Below are positions 19,683 to 29,557 of a DNA stretch of 64,000 bases, in pieces. This DNA comes from Adiantum capillus-veneris (Eukaryota > Streptophyta > Polypodiopsida > Polypodiales > Pteridaceae), in assembly GCA_014529385.2 (NCBI GenBank), contig CM043944.1, forward strand, positions 74,117,384 through 74,181,383, read 5' to 3'. The translations under genes and the position numbers were made by a program. The stretch's first letter is position 1, and each line of letters begins with the position of its first letter. The notes under the pieces were generated by a model. That model saw only the letters and a program-made list of their open reading frames with translations, ran no database searches and had not been told where the DNA came from.

Positions 19683-20540
19683 GATTTGAGTTATTAGAAA
19701 CATTGATATACACTCAAGGGAATCCTCAAATCACTTCTACGTTGGAAAACCCTCAGAACGATGCTATCTATACGAAGATTCAGGAGAAGAAGTTGTTGCT
19801 CCAACAAATGCAACCACCTTCTTTTAAAGGAGAGGGTGATGATATTGAGAAATATGCAGAAGTATGGATTGAAGCTATGGATGATTACTTTTTTGATACA
19901 AAGACCACACCTGCAAATCAAGAGATGTTAGGGATGTTTCATCTCTGAGGGGAAGCGAAATTATGGTGGAAACAACATTGTCGTGACATGGGAGTGTTGG
20001 AGAACTCTCAGAGTTGGTGGGAGATCAAACAAGCTGTGAAGGAAAGATACGTACATCCTGTCCATGAAGCGATAAAGATGAATGAGTTCTTATTCTTGAA
20101 ACAATACAATTTATCCTTGAAAGAGTACTATTGAAAGTTTGTAAGGATTAGACGTTACACACCATCAATGACCATAGAGCAGCAGGTAGCTCTCTTTTGT
20201 CAACATTTAAGAGAACCAATTAGCTCGCTATTGGAAGTCCTAAATCCTACCACAGTACAAGATGCTTTACTAAGAGCTAAACCTTTGATGAAGGAACAAG
20301 GGATTACAAGAAGAATCAAACAGAATCAAAGATTCAACGATAGACAACCACAAAGGGATTACAAGAAGAATCAAACAGAATCAAAGATTCAACGATAGAC
20401 AACCACAAAGGATTTATGCCGCTATTGTGCAAGATTCTCGACGCTTAAATGTTCGATGCTTTAAATGTGGAGAGTTGGGAGATTATTAGAACACTTGTCC
20501 AGGACTGACTAATGAAGTAGTAGTAGCGAGTGAAGTAGAG
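19683..20540 (+). pseudogene. gag: G2 gag, decayed
   Basis: The translation shows a Gypsy gag core (PPSFKGEGDDIEKYAEVWIE, then GEAKLWWKQHCRD). It has in-frame TGA codons after MFHL (19946-19948) and after KEYY. A 55-bp exact tandem duplication (20301-20410) shifts the frame before a zinc knuckle CFKCGELGDY-NTC, which has the His changed and a stop. No ATG occurs upstream of the conserved N-terminus: the frame opens at 19683 after a TGA, and the first ATG (19809) lies inside the conserved region. The normal start may therefore come from elsewhere, for example by splicing from the LTR ORF. Confidence 0.8.
20301..20410 (+). repeat. 55-bp tandem duplication in G2 gag
   Basis: Two essentially exact copies, 20301-20355 and 20356-20410. 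The length is not a multiple of three, so it breaks the gag frame upstream of the zinc knuckle. Confidence 0.92.
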
Positions 20541-20638
20541 TAAATACATCACCCTTTTAGACATAATGATGGTCGTTAGTCATTACAGTAGGAGTATCCT
20601 CACTTTTCCTCCATCTCGAATCCCTAAGTTGTGGAGAT
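20541..20638 (+). other. G2 3' untranslated region and weak polypurine tract
   Basis: No coding. The segment just before LTR2 is GTTGTGGAGAT, a weak purine tract. It directly precedes TGTAATG at 20639. Confidence 0.6.
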
Positions 20639-21200
20639 TGTAATGTACCCAACATTTTTCAATAAAAGTATTTTATTTACTTTGCACTTGACAACAATAA
20701 GGTTGATGGAAAACTTAAGCCTCAAGATTGTATCTAAAGATAAGAGTTGACTCTTGGGAAAGAAGAAGCAATTTTAGGAAAGGAGGAGTATTGCTAGGAA
20801 ATAAAGAGGAGTGAGTTAAGTTTAGAGTTTTCATCTTGAACCCCAAGCTTCTTCTAAAATTGGAGAACCGAAATTGTGCATCAAAATCCGTGTCTGCAAA
20901 AAAAAATAAAAAAAATATGGAAGCGGCGAACGTACGCGAACTTTTCCCTGTATTCTTAGCTGGTCTTGAGAGCCTATATAAAGACCCCTCTCCCTTCACT
21001 TTCAAGAGACAGGCACACACTCTCAGAAGCAAAAGCTCTCTTGCCTTGACGACGGAGTTACCTTATCTCCCTCAACCTCTCTCCTTCGAGCTCTTACCTT
21101 CAAACCATCTCCATCTCCAAGTCTTTCTCTACCATCATCGTGTTGCCCTTGGAATTCTAGAGTTCTCTTTCTCTCTTTCCCTCTTCTCTACATTGATACG

Positions 21201-21503
21201 ATGGCCCCGAAGCAAGTGACTCAAAGCTCAAAGGACACTCATGTCGCTCGACCTCCAAGGAAGGTGCAGAGGAAGGTATCAACTACTCCAAATGTTGCTC
21301 AAGTGGAGGTATTGGTTGCGAAAGAAGTCAAAGTCGTCCAACCTCAAACATGGAAGGTAATCGAACATGTTGCTAATCCGGTAAGACAAATTTATAATTC
21401 TGCATTGCTATTCATGATGACTTGGAAAGATAAGCATAGGGAACCCCTTAAACTGTCCGAGAAACGTGATTCTATCAAAGGAAACAAGAATATGTTTATA
21501 TAG
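21201..21503 (+). CDS. LTR ORF of G2 (100 aa), intact copy
   Basis: ATG 21201 to TAG 21501-21503, the first ATG downstream of the TATA box (20975) after a pyrimidine-rich leader. The product starts with a basic Ser/Thr/Lys-rich stretch (MAPKQVTQSSKDTHVARPPR) followed by a Val-rich helical segment. There is no known domain. A strong donor-like CCG/GTAAGA occurs at 21378-21386 in both LTR copies. Splicing there could join the first about 60 codons to the gag frame, which has no upstream ATG of its own; this is inference. In LTR1 the same frame has two stops. Alternatively the ORF is only an upstream ORF. Confidence 0.45.
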   Translation: MAPKQVTQSSKDTHVARPPRKVQRKVSTTPNVAQVEVLVAKEVKVVQPQTWKVIEHVANPVRQIYNSALLFMMTWKDKHREPLKLSEKRDSIKGNKNMFI

Positions 21504-21727
21504 ATTAGTGAAAGAACTGTTTAATAAATTTTCACTTTTTGTTGAATTGTTATTTCTTAATAAATTGTTATTATTTGATAAGCGGGTTCTAATTGATATG
21601 AAAAATTGGTTGACCATGTTTGAAGAATCATTTAAAGAGAAGAATTGTTGAAAGAATATCTTTTGTTCCTCGCAGGTAGCAAGATGACTCTGCAGTAAGC
21701 GGAGATTAAGCTGGCGTTATCGGCTCT

Positions 21728-21818
21728 CTTTTGTTCCTGCAGTTAGCGGGATGCCTAGTGGATAGCGGGATGCCTAGTGGATAGCGGGATGCCTCGCGGT
21801 TAGCGAGATGCCTCACGG
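21728..21818 (+). repeat. minisatellite in G2 LTR2, left of element C
   Basis: About five 18-19 bp units of the form (A/T)TAGCGGGATGCCT(A/C)G(T/C)GG. The array continues at 29558-29620 on the other side of C. The 5' LTR has only a single partial unit here. Confidence 0.88.
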
Positions 21819-22956
21819 TGTGAGCGGGATGGAAACGGGATGGAAACACACACAACGCCTCTATAATGACCCGACACACACTCTTGGGATGATACATACA
21901 CACATTATGGGGCACCACTCGGCTTACACAACCAGCCTGGCCGAGACAGGAAACACACAGACGGAGTGAGAAGAGAGAGATTTCCCACTTGCCCACTCAA
22001 CACTCACACACACACTAAACTCAGCTCAGAAGAGGAGAACTTTTGATGTTTAGATACAATTGAGCTTGGGCCAACACCAATGGGGCAAACCGCTCACACA
22101 ATATGGATAAAAGATACCAGATACAATCACAAATTGGAGCAAAAGCTTCGCTCATAGGAGAAACTCACACAACCAAAAAATTAGAAAATGAGTGAGGAAT
22201 TTGGAAAAATGGACAGCGCCATCGCATCCGGAATGGCCCAAAACCCCAGTCTACAATGTCAAAGTGCTCAAATCCGACCTCGGATGAGCAGTTTACGGCC
22301 AAAACAGGCTTGAAAAACCCCAAAAACAAACCTGCGGCTGTTCCTCCTCTCTTCTCCACATTTTTTCTGGTTTTCTCTCTGTTTTTTCAGTTCCCACACT
22401 TAGATTTATTATTTGGGCATCCGTGGTCTTTTAGATGACCTCAAACGGACCCCGAACAGGCCAAAAACTGACCTCGCAGTGCATAGTTGTCACCTTTTTG
22501 CATCATCCGCACACCTGGCACTCAGTTTTTCCAAATAATGCATCCCGTTACCACGTGAAGTGGCCCCAAAAATTGGTCCTCATGATGACCTTTCTGCATA
22601 AGTATCACAAGAAAACACCCACGCCGTGTCCATACTTCTCCGCGTGCAAGTATTGACCCTGTTCGACCTCCTGACGCCACTCGATGCCATTTGATGCACC
22701 AGCTTACCTCATGTCATCGGCCCGCGGATAGCTTCCTCGAGAAGTTTTACGCGCTACCAACTCCTCCTTATTGTAGAAAAAACACACTAGTACTGGTAAT
22801 ATTGAAAATCGATGCACTATGTACACCCTGTCCTACCTGTACACATGTGGGCCCCACGTAACCACCTGGCTTTGAAAAATGGGCAATTCTTTATTTGATG
22901 CACCATGCATGTATATATACATATGTGCAATCCCTTGCTCCAAAAAACTCTTGACA
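21819..22956 (-). repeat. C 3' LTR
   Basis: Plus-strand ends TGTGAGCGGG...CTCTTGACA. It carries a 12-bp local duplication (GGGATGGAAAC twice) absent from the other LTR. Confidence 0.93.
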
Positions 22957-22976
22957 TAATTTGCCCATCCCCTAGC
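22957..22976 (-). other. C polypurine tract
   Basis: On the minus strand GGCTAGGGGATGGGCAAATTA-like purine-rich sequence lies between the integrase stop and the LTR start TGTCAAGAG. Confidence 0.7.
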
Positions 22977-22984
22977 CTACTAGA

Positions 22985-24070
22985 TCATTCATGATCAGCA
23001 GCAGCAAAGAGAGATATGAGACTCGCCGCATCACAGGTCTCCTCATCCCTCACCAACACTGCTTGATCCACAGACAACTCATCTTGCTCCACCATCATCA
23101 ATCTAGTATGATACAATTTAAGACGCAATCCATTTACCCTTGACTTATGTAGAACACCATCCAAGTTAGCCAGCTGATATGTGCCATTTGGAAAACACTC
23201 CACTACCTTGAAAGGGCCTTCCCACTTAATTTGAAACTTCTTTTGGAAGGTGTTGTCCAACTTACTGTTGTAGCGCAAAACCAAGTCATGTTTCTTGATA
23301 CCCTTACTTTTGACCTTTTCATTTATCTTTGCCAAAGCCTTATCCTGCATCTGCCCATAATGCTCCAATGCGCTCAAGCTATCCAACTGGACCTCTTGTA
23401 ACTGCAAGAGCCTCTCTTTGAATGCATCACTAGGTGGACCAAGCAACTTCTCTAACATCTTGACCGCAGGCAACTCTACCTCCACAGGCAATAGTGCTTC
23501 CTTTCCATACACCAAATGAAATGGAGTAAACCCTGTACCTGTCTTCACCGAAGTACGGTAAGCCCATAATGCACTAGGAAATTCCAAATCCCAATTCTTT
23601 CCTTGGTGCTCTGTCACTTTAGAAAGAATTTGTACCAACTCACCATTGAATCTTTCATTTAAGCCATTACACTGCGAGTAATAAGGAGTGGTATGCTGGT
23701 GCCTAATCTTCATCTTTGTGCATAAGAAGTCTAGCAATTTAGCTCTAAATCCTGGCCCTTTAACTGAAAGTAGCTCTAATGGCACCCCAAACTTGCAACA
23801 TATTTCATCATACACAAATTTTGCCACATCCTTTGCAGTGATCTGTTTTACTGCTATAGCCTCTGCCCATCTAGAGAGATAGTCCACTGCCGTCAAGATA
23901 TAGCTTTTGCCCCTGCTTGTGATAGGTAACGGGCCTATTGCATCAATCCCCCACTTTTCAAACACATCAAACGCCATAATGGTTTTTCGTAGCTCTGGCT
24001 TCAACACTCTCTTCCCAAATGCTTGACACCTATTGCAAGACCTACACCAATGGTGAACATCCTTGTGCAA
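22985..24070 (-). pseudogene. C integrase, catalytic core and C-terminus (361 codons, active site lost)
   Basis: One long open frame. It begins in the zinc domain (HHWCRSCNRCQAFGK, CxxC intact) and continues with the core: first Asp in EKWGIDAIGPLP, Glu in NGLNERFNGEL. At the second Asp position the sequence is LLSVKGPGF instead of the usual S-D-x-G, so Asp has become Val. Next come KTGTGFTPFHLVYGKEALLPVE and a GPF-type C-terminal domain (KWEGPFKVVECFPNGTYQLANLDG). It ends at TGA near 22985. The reading frame is intact but DDE catalysis should fail. Confidence 0.88.
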
Positions 24071-24076
24071 ACTGGG

Positions 24077-24268
24077 CTATACATACCCCTCTTGCAAAAT
24101 CTTATGCAAGGTGATCTTTAGAGAAAAATGGCCACCACATGCGCCTTCATGATTCTCTTCCAACACTCTGTAAAGCTCCTCCCGCCAAGGTACATGTCTC
24201 AACACGAGATCAGCCCCTTTCATGTATAAGACATCACCAATCAATTTGTACCTGTATGCTCTACGCAC
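24077..24268 (-). pseudogene. C integrase zinc-binding N-terminus
   Basis: GADLVLRHVPWREELYRVLEE leads into NHEGACGGHFSLKITLHKIL, with the two His ligands of the HHCC domain. A single stop (TAG) separates it from the Cys pair in the next segment. Confidence 0.85.
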
Positions 24269-24310
24269 AAAACCATACTTCTTAAACTTCTGAATCTCCT
24301 TTGGAATAAT

Positions 24311-25243
24311 TCATGTTAGCAAAAACTTCTCTTCTTGAGCCAAACTTTCCCGGCCATGATAAAGAGGTAAAGTGGTCCTCAACACAAATAGCTCCCGAAT
24401 CATGCCTTGAGCTGCTTCATGTGCTTCTCCATTTAGAGCACGTTCAATGTGTCTGATGCTCCATGCTTTGAACTTTTTTAACAGGCCTTTAATTCTGAAG
24501 CACATTTCCTTCAATGAGGTGTTCTTGCTCTTCCACACACCCAACACTTGCTTCACAACTAACAAGGCATCACCTTTTATGCTCAACCTTCGAACCCCAT
24601 GCTTCAAAAAAATGTGTAATCCGACTTCCAGAGTAGCATATTCAGCCTCATTGTTACTATGAGCATCAAATTTGAACCCTCTCTTGCATACTAGCTTCCC
24701 CTCTAGGTCATAAAGTGCTATACCCCCTGAAGCTGCATCATGGCTCTTTCTGTATGAACCATCAAAGAACAACACATGTGCATTGCTGATCTGTGGCACT
24801 TCTTCAACTACCTTTCTCACCACCTCTTCCTTAACAATAAGGGGATTCTCCTTGTAGGTCAACAAATCAGCTAGGGTAGCCCTTGTACTGTCTTCCACTA
24901 GAAAAGAGAACTCAAACTCTTGCAGCTCAATTACCCATTTCTTCACCACATTTGACATGTTAGTACCATTAACTAACTGTGGCAAAAAGGCATAACTCGT
25001 CAAGAAAACAAAAGGTCGTGGTAGCAAGTAATGACGAAATCGTCGACAAGCAAATATTACACTGGCCATTACTAGCTCTACTTCCGAGAACTTTCTCTCC
25101 GCTACCAACTTCACTCGACTTGCACAATACACTGGCCTCATATAATGGCTGCCCTTCCCCTTTTGCAATAGCATGGCTCCAATGGCATCATCCCCTAGTG
25201 ATGGATTTACATAAAAAACTTTCTCCCAATCAGGAGCCTGCAT
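24311..25243 (-). pseudogene. C RNase H pair: degenerate Gypsy type plus archaeal type
   Basis: 310-codon open frame. The N-terminal part is the ordinary Gypsy RNase H in degenerate form: the first Asp is replaced (VFYVNPSLGDDAIGAMLL). A second RNase H follows: LFFDGSYRKSHDAASGGIAL (D), NNEAEYATLEVGL (E), IKGDALLVVKQVLG (D) and HIERALNGEAHEAA (the last acidic position is Glu, not Asp, in N-x-x-A-D/H). In the Tat lineage this second, archaeal-like RNase H takes over the activity. A frame stop separates it from integrase. Confidence 0.85.
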
Positions 25244-25249
25244 GGCTGA

Positions 25250-25513
25250 CTACCCCCCTAAGACCTCTTTCACCTCTTGAAACACTTCTTCACACTTGTC
25301 ATCCCATTGCAATGGATCATGCTTTGCCACTTGCTGTAATGGATAAAGAAGCTGTGAAGACAATGGAATAAACCGTGCCATGTACTTCACTTTGTGTATA
25401 AAATTTGCCAATTGCTTCGTACTCGTAGGTGATGGAAGAAGAATAATAGACTTAACCTTATCTGGATCAGCCTCAATGCCATTTTCTGACACCATGTGGC
25501 CCAATAACTTCAC
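25250..25513 (-). pseudogene. C reverse transcriptase thumb/connection
   Basis: Reads KLLGHMVSENGIEADPDKVKSI, then the PTSTKQLANFIHKVKYMARFIP segment and WDDKCEEVFQEVKEVL, the classic Gypsy connection between polymerase and RNase H. Bounded by stops on both sides. Confidence 0.88.
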
Positions 25514-25519
25514 CCTTGG

Positions 25520-25900
25520 CTATGCTAGATGACATTTCTTTGGATTTAGTTGTCCTCCACATTCATCATATCGAGCCAATACCATCTGCAGCTTCTCATG
25601 GTGTTCAGCCCTACTGCTATAAACACAGAAGTCATCCATAAAAGCTTTAACACAACTACCAATGAATGGTTCCAACACCCAATTTTCTCTCTCTTGATAG
25701 AAGGAAGGTCCATTTGACAGCCCAAATGGAAATACTGTGTAGCAATAGCAGCCCCATGGCGTAATAAAAGTGGTCTTTGTGTGGTCTTTAAGAGCAATCT
25801 TCAATTGAAAATAGCCTGAAAAACCATCACACACACTGTACCTCTCATAACCTTCCACTGAATCCAAGATTTGATCGATGAATGGAAGAGGATATGGGTT
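25520..25900 (-). pseudogene. C reverse transcriptase palm
   Basis: Contains SVCDGFSGYFQLKIALKDHTK (first catalytic Asp in CDGFSGY), FPFGLSNGPSFYQE and the polymerase box CVKAFMDDFCVYSS with both Asp. The upstream fingers are in 25926-26130. A frameshift lies at about 25900-25925. Confidence 0.9.
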
Positions 25901-25925
25901 CTTCTTAGTGGCTGCGTTTAAGGGT

Positions 25926-27584
25926 TTAAAATCTACACAAATTCTCCACTTCCCTATCCTTCTTTGGACTGACTACAACTGGACTCACCCATTCTGTGGT
26001 CGCCACATGGACTATGAACCCTGCCTTCAATAACTTGTCCACCTCTTCTCGCAAGGCTTCCATTTGCTCTTGACCCATCCTTCTTAGCCTTTGCCGCACT
26101 GTCTTAGCACCTTCTTTTAGCTCTATATGCATCTCTTCGCCCTTGAACCTTCTGATCTCTTCATATGAAGTAATGAACAAATCAGGAAAACTAGCCAGCA
26201 TGTGCAAATATATATCCTTCTCCATAGCTGAGAGGTCTCCACTGATCATTTGTGTCATCAATTCCTGCTTCGTTGACAACTCAACCTTGGTTTGCATCAG
26301 CCCTTCAATCACTTCATAAGGCCCTTCACTTTCATCTTCAACCTCATTCGCAAATGCAACTAAACCAAACTCCTGGATTTCTTTGTCCATCAAAAGAAAT
26401 GCAACATCAACATCCTCATCACTGCTGGTAGTGCTATCATTGTCCTCATCTGTCACCGTGGAAGATTCTTCATCACTAGACTCATCCTCATCTTCATAAA
26501 GCTCCTCTAATCGTTTCCTTGTGTCCATATTATAAAGCTTCTTGGTACCTGTCTTTCCATAGAGGCTAATCGTACCATGTCGCCAATCTTGAACAGCTCC
26601 CACTGCACGTAACCATGGTCTGCCTAGTATAATAGGATATGCTCCCAACCCTGCTGGCATCACATGAAAATCAACCACTGCCTTTGCATCATATGCCTCC
26701 ACTTCTAAGCTCTTTACAACACCCAAGCATTTTACTTTTTGATGATTTGCCAATCTGATCCGAAAACCTGACACCCCAGCCACTGTGAGACCCATCTTCT
26801 CAACGCATGAGTGTGTTATGACGCATATTTGGGCTCCGCCATCCACATAACCTTGTCCCAAATTTTTCCTTTTATGCCACACATGTACTATTGGAAAAAT
26901 GTCTGGTAGCTCATCCATTGTCAACACCTTTACTGAACCTCTCTCTAGCTCTTTCTCCATTGGGTTAACCATCCTCTTCCACTGTCGCTTTAGCTTAGGC
27001 ACCATCTCTATAAGCTGCCCAAAAGTAACATCTTCCTTCCTGCTCATCAGATCCTCCTTCAAGTCATAGCTTAATTGCCCATCCCCTAGTGGAAAATCTG
27101 AAACATGAAACTTTCGACGAGCTCTCCTTTTCCTCTTGGCCTTGACATCCTCGCCTTCATGGCTCTTTCCTTTCTTCTTACTAGGACCTAGGGCACTTCT
27201 TCCCTCCTTATCCTCTGTGGTCCTCTTCCCAATAGGCATCACTAATGTATCCTCTAGCTTTGATGCCTTCTCCAAGGTGACTACACTTAGCACTTTTGTC
27301 TTTCCCTTTTCCTCCTGGGTCAGTCCACTGGTTCCTTCATCTCCCTTAATTTCGATGCCATAATCATTTGACCTAGTTAGCACCTGTCTTGGCAATGGAT
27401 ACATGTATCCCCCCATCCTTGGTGGCTTATCACATTGCGGACTGATGTGACCCAGCTCTCCACAATTATAACATGTGGGCGTCTGCCTCCAAAACCTACC
27501 ATTGCTTTGTCCAACACCATTCCTAGGCCTTTCTTCACCTCCTGGCTGATTTGCAAACCTCCCTCGACCTTGATTATTTCCCAC
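25926..27584 (-). pseudogene. C nucleocapsid, protease and start of reverse transcriptase (552 codons)
   Basis: One open frame. The zinc knuckle CYNCGELGHISPQC is complete (CX2CX4HX4C) at about residue 38. A basic linker (KRKRRARRKFHVSDFPLG) leads to protease: GYVDGGAQICVITHSCVEKM (active-site form D-G-G-A, Gly in place of Ser/Thr), then FHVMPAGLGAYPIILGRPWLR. After an acidic stretch comes the reverse transcriptase start: VDKLLKAGFIVHV, then EWVSPVVVSPKKD. The frame ends shortly after, by a shift. The upstream end joins the leader without any capsid domain. GTG at 27584 is not a credible start; the frame is open further up to about 27700. Confidence 0.87.
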
Positions 27585-27588
27585 TCGA

Positions 27589-27700
27589 ACATAAAGACTA
27601 TGCGCTGCTGGAAAAAAATCTTCCTGGACACATGAACATTTATCTGGATTCTTTGAGTTAAATGAAATGGAGTGAATTGAGGGCCATTTTGATCATCCAT
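27589..27700 (-). CDS. C leader ORF segment related to the D-family LTR ORF1
   Basis: From ATG 27700 the minus strand encodes MDDQNGPQFTPFH, then IQINVHVSRKIFFQQRIVF and MFE, running on into the gag region in a different frame from the nucleocapsid. It matches ORF1 of the D LTR (MNNHNPHRG, FHSVQSIRINIWISRKIHF, QQRIVFLFG) over about 38 residues with about 17 identities. The family is unknown. In D the sequence lies inside the LTR; here it lies about 720 bp downstream of the LTR. What the shared segment does is not known. Confidence 0.5.
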
Positions 27701-27724
27701 TAAAGCCAACCATGAAGCTCCCAA

Positions 27725-28400
27725 GAAGGCACACCTGACTTAACCTCTGATTTTGCCAAAATTTCAGCAGCATAACAGCATAAATGGCTCAAAAGACCAA
27801 AAAACCAGCCACCATAACTTGGAAAAATTTTGGCAGAGTTTCCCTAGAAATAGAGCAGTAGGAACCCAAAATATAGACTGTATATGTATGCATAAACTGT
27901 CAACAATAGAACTTGAGCATCAAGTAGGACTCACTAGTACATAGCCTATGGCGAGGTCACAAAAAGGGTGCTCCAGTAACCTGTATCACCGAAAGGATCT
28001 CCACATTTGAGAATCCCCCAGCTCAATAAAAACCTCACGCTATCGACCCTCACACGAAGGCTAATGCAAATCGCGTATAGTTAAGTCTCAGAAATGACTA
28101 TCTTCCAGACCAAGTGTCAGAAATGGTTGGGACTGCCAAATACAACCAAGTATGGCTCCACAAATGCGTACAATGGCACTTTCCACAAGTAACGTACAAT
28201 CCGGTAGACAAAGCGCTCAAATAGGCACCAAGTGATGCATACCCACAACAACTGCAAGTGACATCACTGCTAGTATATCACTGTACTCCAGCTACCTGTA
28301 CCTGTGTGAATCACCTGTACCTATCCTTGTAACCTGTAACCTGTAACCTGTAGCCCCGAATCTCGAAGCTTGAAGCTCGAAGCAGAAGGTACTCGAAGAA
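27725..28400 (-). other. C leader, no gene seen
   Basis: About 0.68 kb between the primer site and the leader ORF. I see only short frames and a small GTAACCTGTAACC repeat near 28330. The gag capsid expected here is absent. Confidence 0.6.
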
Positions 28401-28420
28401 GATGCTCCGTGGGGGCGCCA
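28401..28420 (-). promoter_or_regulatory. C primer-binding site
   Basis: On the minus strand TGGCGCCCCCACGGAGCATC, six bases after the LTR end (…GCTCACA). The first eight bases (TGGCGCCC) complement the plant tRNA-Lys(CUU) 3' end. Nearly identical to the sites in G1 and E. Confidence 0.8.
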
Positions 28421-28426
28421 AAAGAA

Positions 28427-29553
28427 TGTGAGCGGGATGGAAACACACACAACGCCTCTATAATGACCCGACACACACTCTTGGGATGATACATACACAC
28501 ATTATGGGGCACCACTCGGCTTACACAACCAGCCTGGCCGAGACAGGAAACACACAGACGGAGTGAGAAGAGAGAGATTTCCCACTTGCCCACTCAACAC
28601 TCACACACACACTAAACTCAGCTCAAAAGAGGATAACTTTTGATGTTAAGATACAATTGATCTTGGGCCAATACCAATGGGGCAAACAACTCACACAATA
28701 TGGGTAAAAGATACCAGATACAATCACAAATTGGAGCAGAAGCTTCGCTCATAGGAGAAACTTACACAGCCAAAACAGAAAAAAAAGAGTGAGGAAGTTG
28801 GCAAAATGGACAGTGCCATCGCGTCCGGAACGGCCCAAAACCCTAGTCTACAATGTCAAAGTGCTCAAATCCGACCTCAGATGACCACTTTACGGCCAAA
28901 ACAGGCTCGAAAAACCCCAAAAACAAACTTGCGGCTGTTCCTCTTCTCTTCTCCATGTTTTTTCTGGTTCTCTCTCTATTTTTTCAGTTCCCACACTTAG
29001 CTCTATTAGTTGGGCACCTATGGCCTTTTAGATGACCTCAAACGAACCCTGAACAGGCCAAAAACTGACCTCGCAGTGCATAGTTGTCACCTTTTTGCAT
29101 CATCCACACACCTGGCACTCAATTTTTCCAAATAATGCATCCCACAACCACGTGAAGTGGCCCTAGAAAGTGGTCCTCATGATGAACTTTCTGCATAAGT
29201 ATCACAAGAAAACACCCACGTCGTGTCCATACTTCTTCGTGTGCAAGTATTGACCCCGTTCGACCTCCTGACGCCACCCGATGCCATCTGACGGAGCTGC
29301 TTACCTCATGTCGTCGGCCGGTGGATAGCTTCCTTGAGAAGTTTTACGCGCTACCAACTCCTACTTATTGTAGAAAAAACCCACTGGTACTGGTAATATT
29401 GAAAATCGATGCACTATGTACACCCTGTCCTACCTGTACACATGTGGGCCCCACGTAACCACCTTTCTTTAAAAAATGGGCAATTCTTTATTTGATGCAC
29501 CATGCATGTATATATACATATACGCAATCCCTTGCTCCAAAAAACTCCTGACA
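28427..29553 (-). repeat. C 5' LTR
   Basis: 1127 bp, plus-strand ends TGTGAGCGGG...CTCCTGACA, clearly the partner of 21819-22956, with scattered substitutions (denser near the PBS-proximal side). Confidence 0.93.
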
Positions 29554-29557
29554 ACGG

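Larger units (their letters stand above)
20639..21818 (+). repeat. G2 3' LTR, left part
   Basis: First 1180 bp of LTR2, from TGTAATGTACCC to the ACGG target site of element C. Contains the TATA box (20975-20983), the intact LTR ORF and the start of an expanded minisatellite. Confidence 0.93.
21819..29553 (-). mobile_element. C: Tat-lineage Ty3/Gypsy element lacking the gag capsid
   Basis: Two LTRs of 1138 and 1127 bp (21819-22956 and 28427-29553), a primer site at 28401-28420 and a polypurine tract next to the left LTR. Minus-strand order is nucleocapsid, protease, reverse transcriptase, degenerate RNase H, a second archaeal-type RNase H, integrase. The double RNase H is the hallmark of the plant Tat lineage. 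The 4-bp target-site duplication ACGG (21815-21818 and 29554-29557) rejoins G2's LTR. Only about 0.7 kb separates primer site and nucleocapsid, so the gag capsid is deleted. Stops separate most pol segments. Confidence 0.93.

Noticed and set aside
21706-21996. 96-codon minus-strand ORF duplicated at 28321-28593
   Set aside because: Both lie across the ends of the C LTRs and share sequence only because the LTRs are copies; one runs into the minisatellite.
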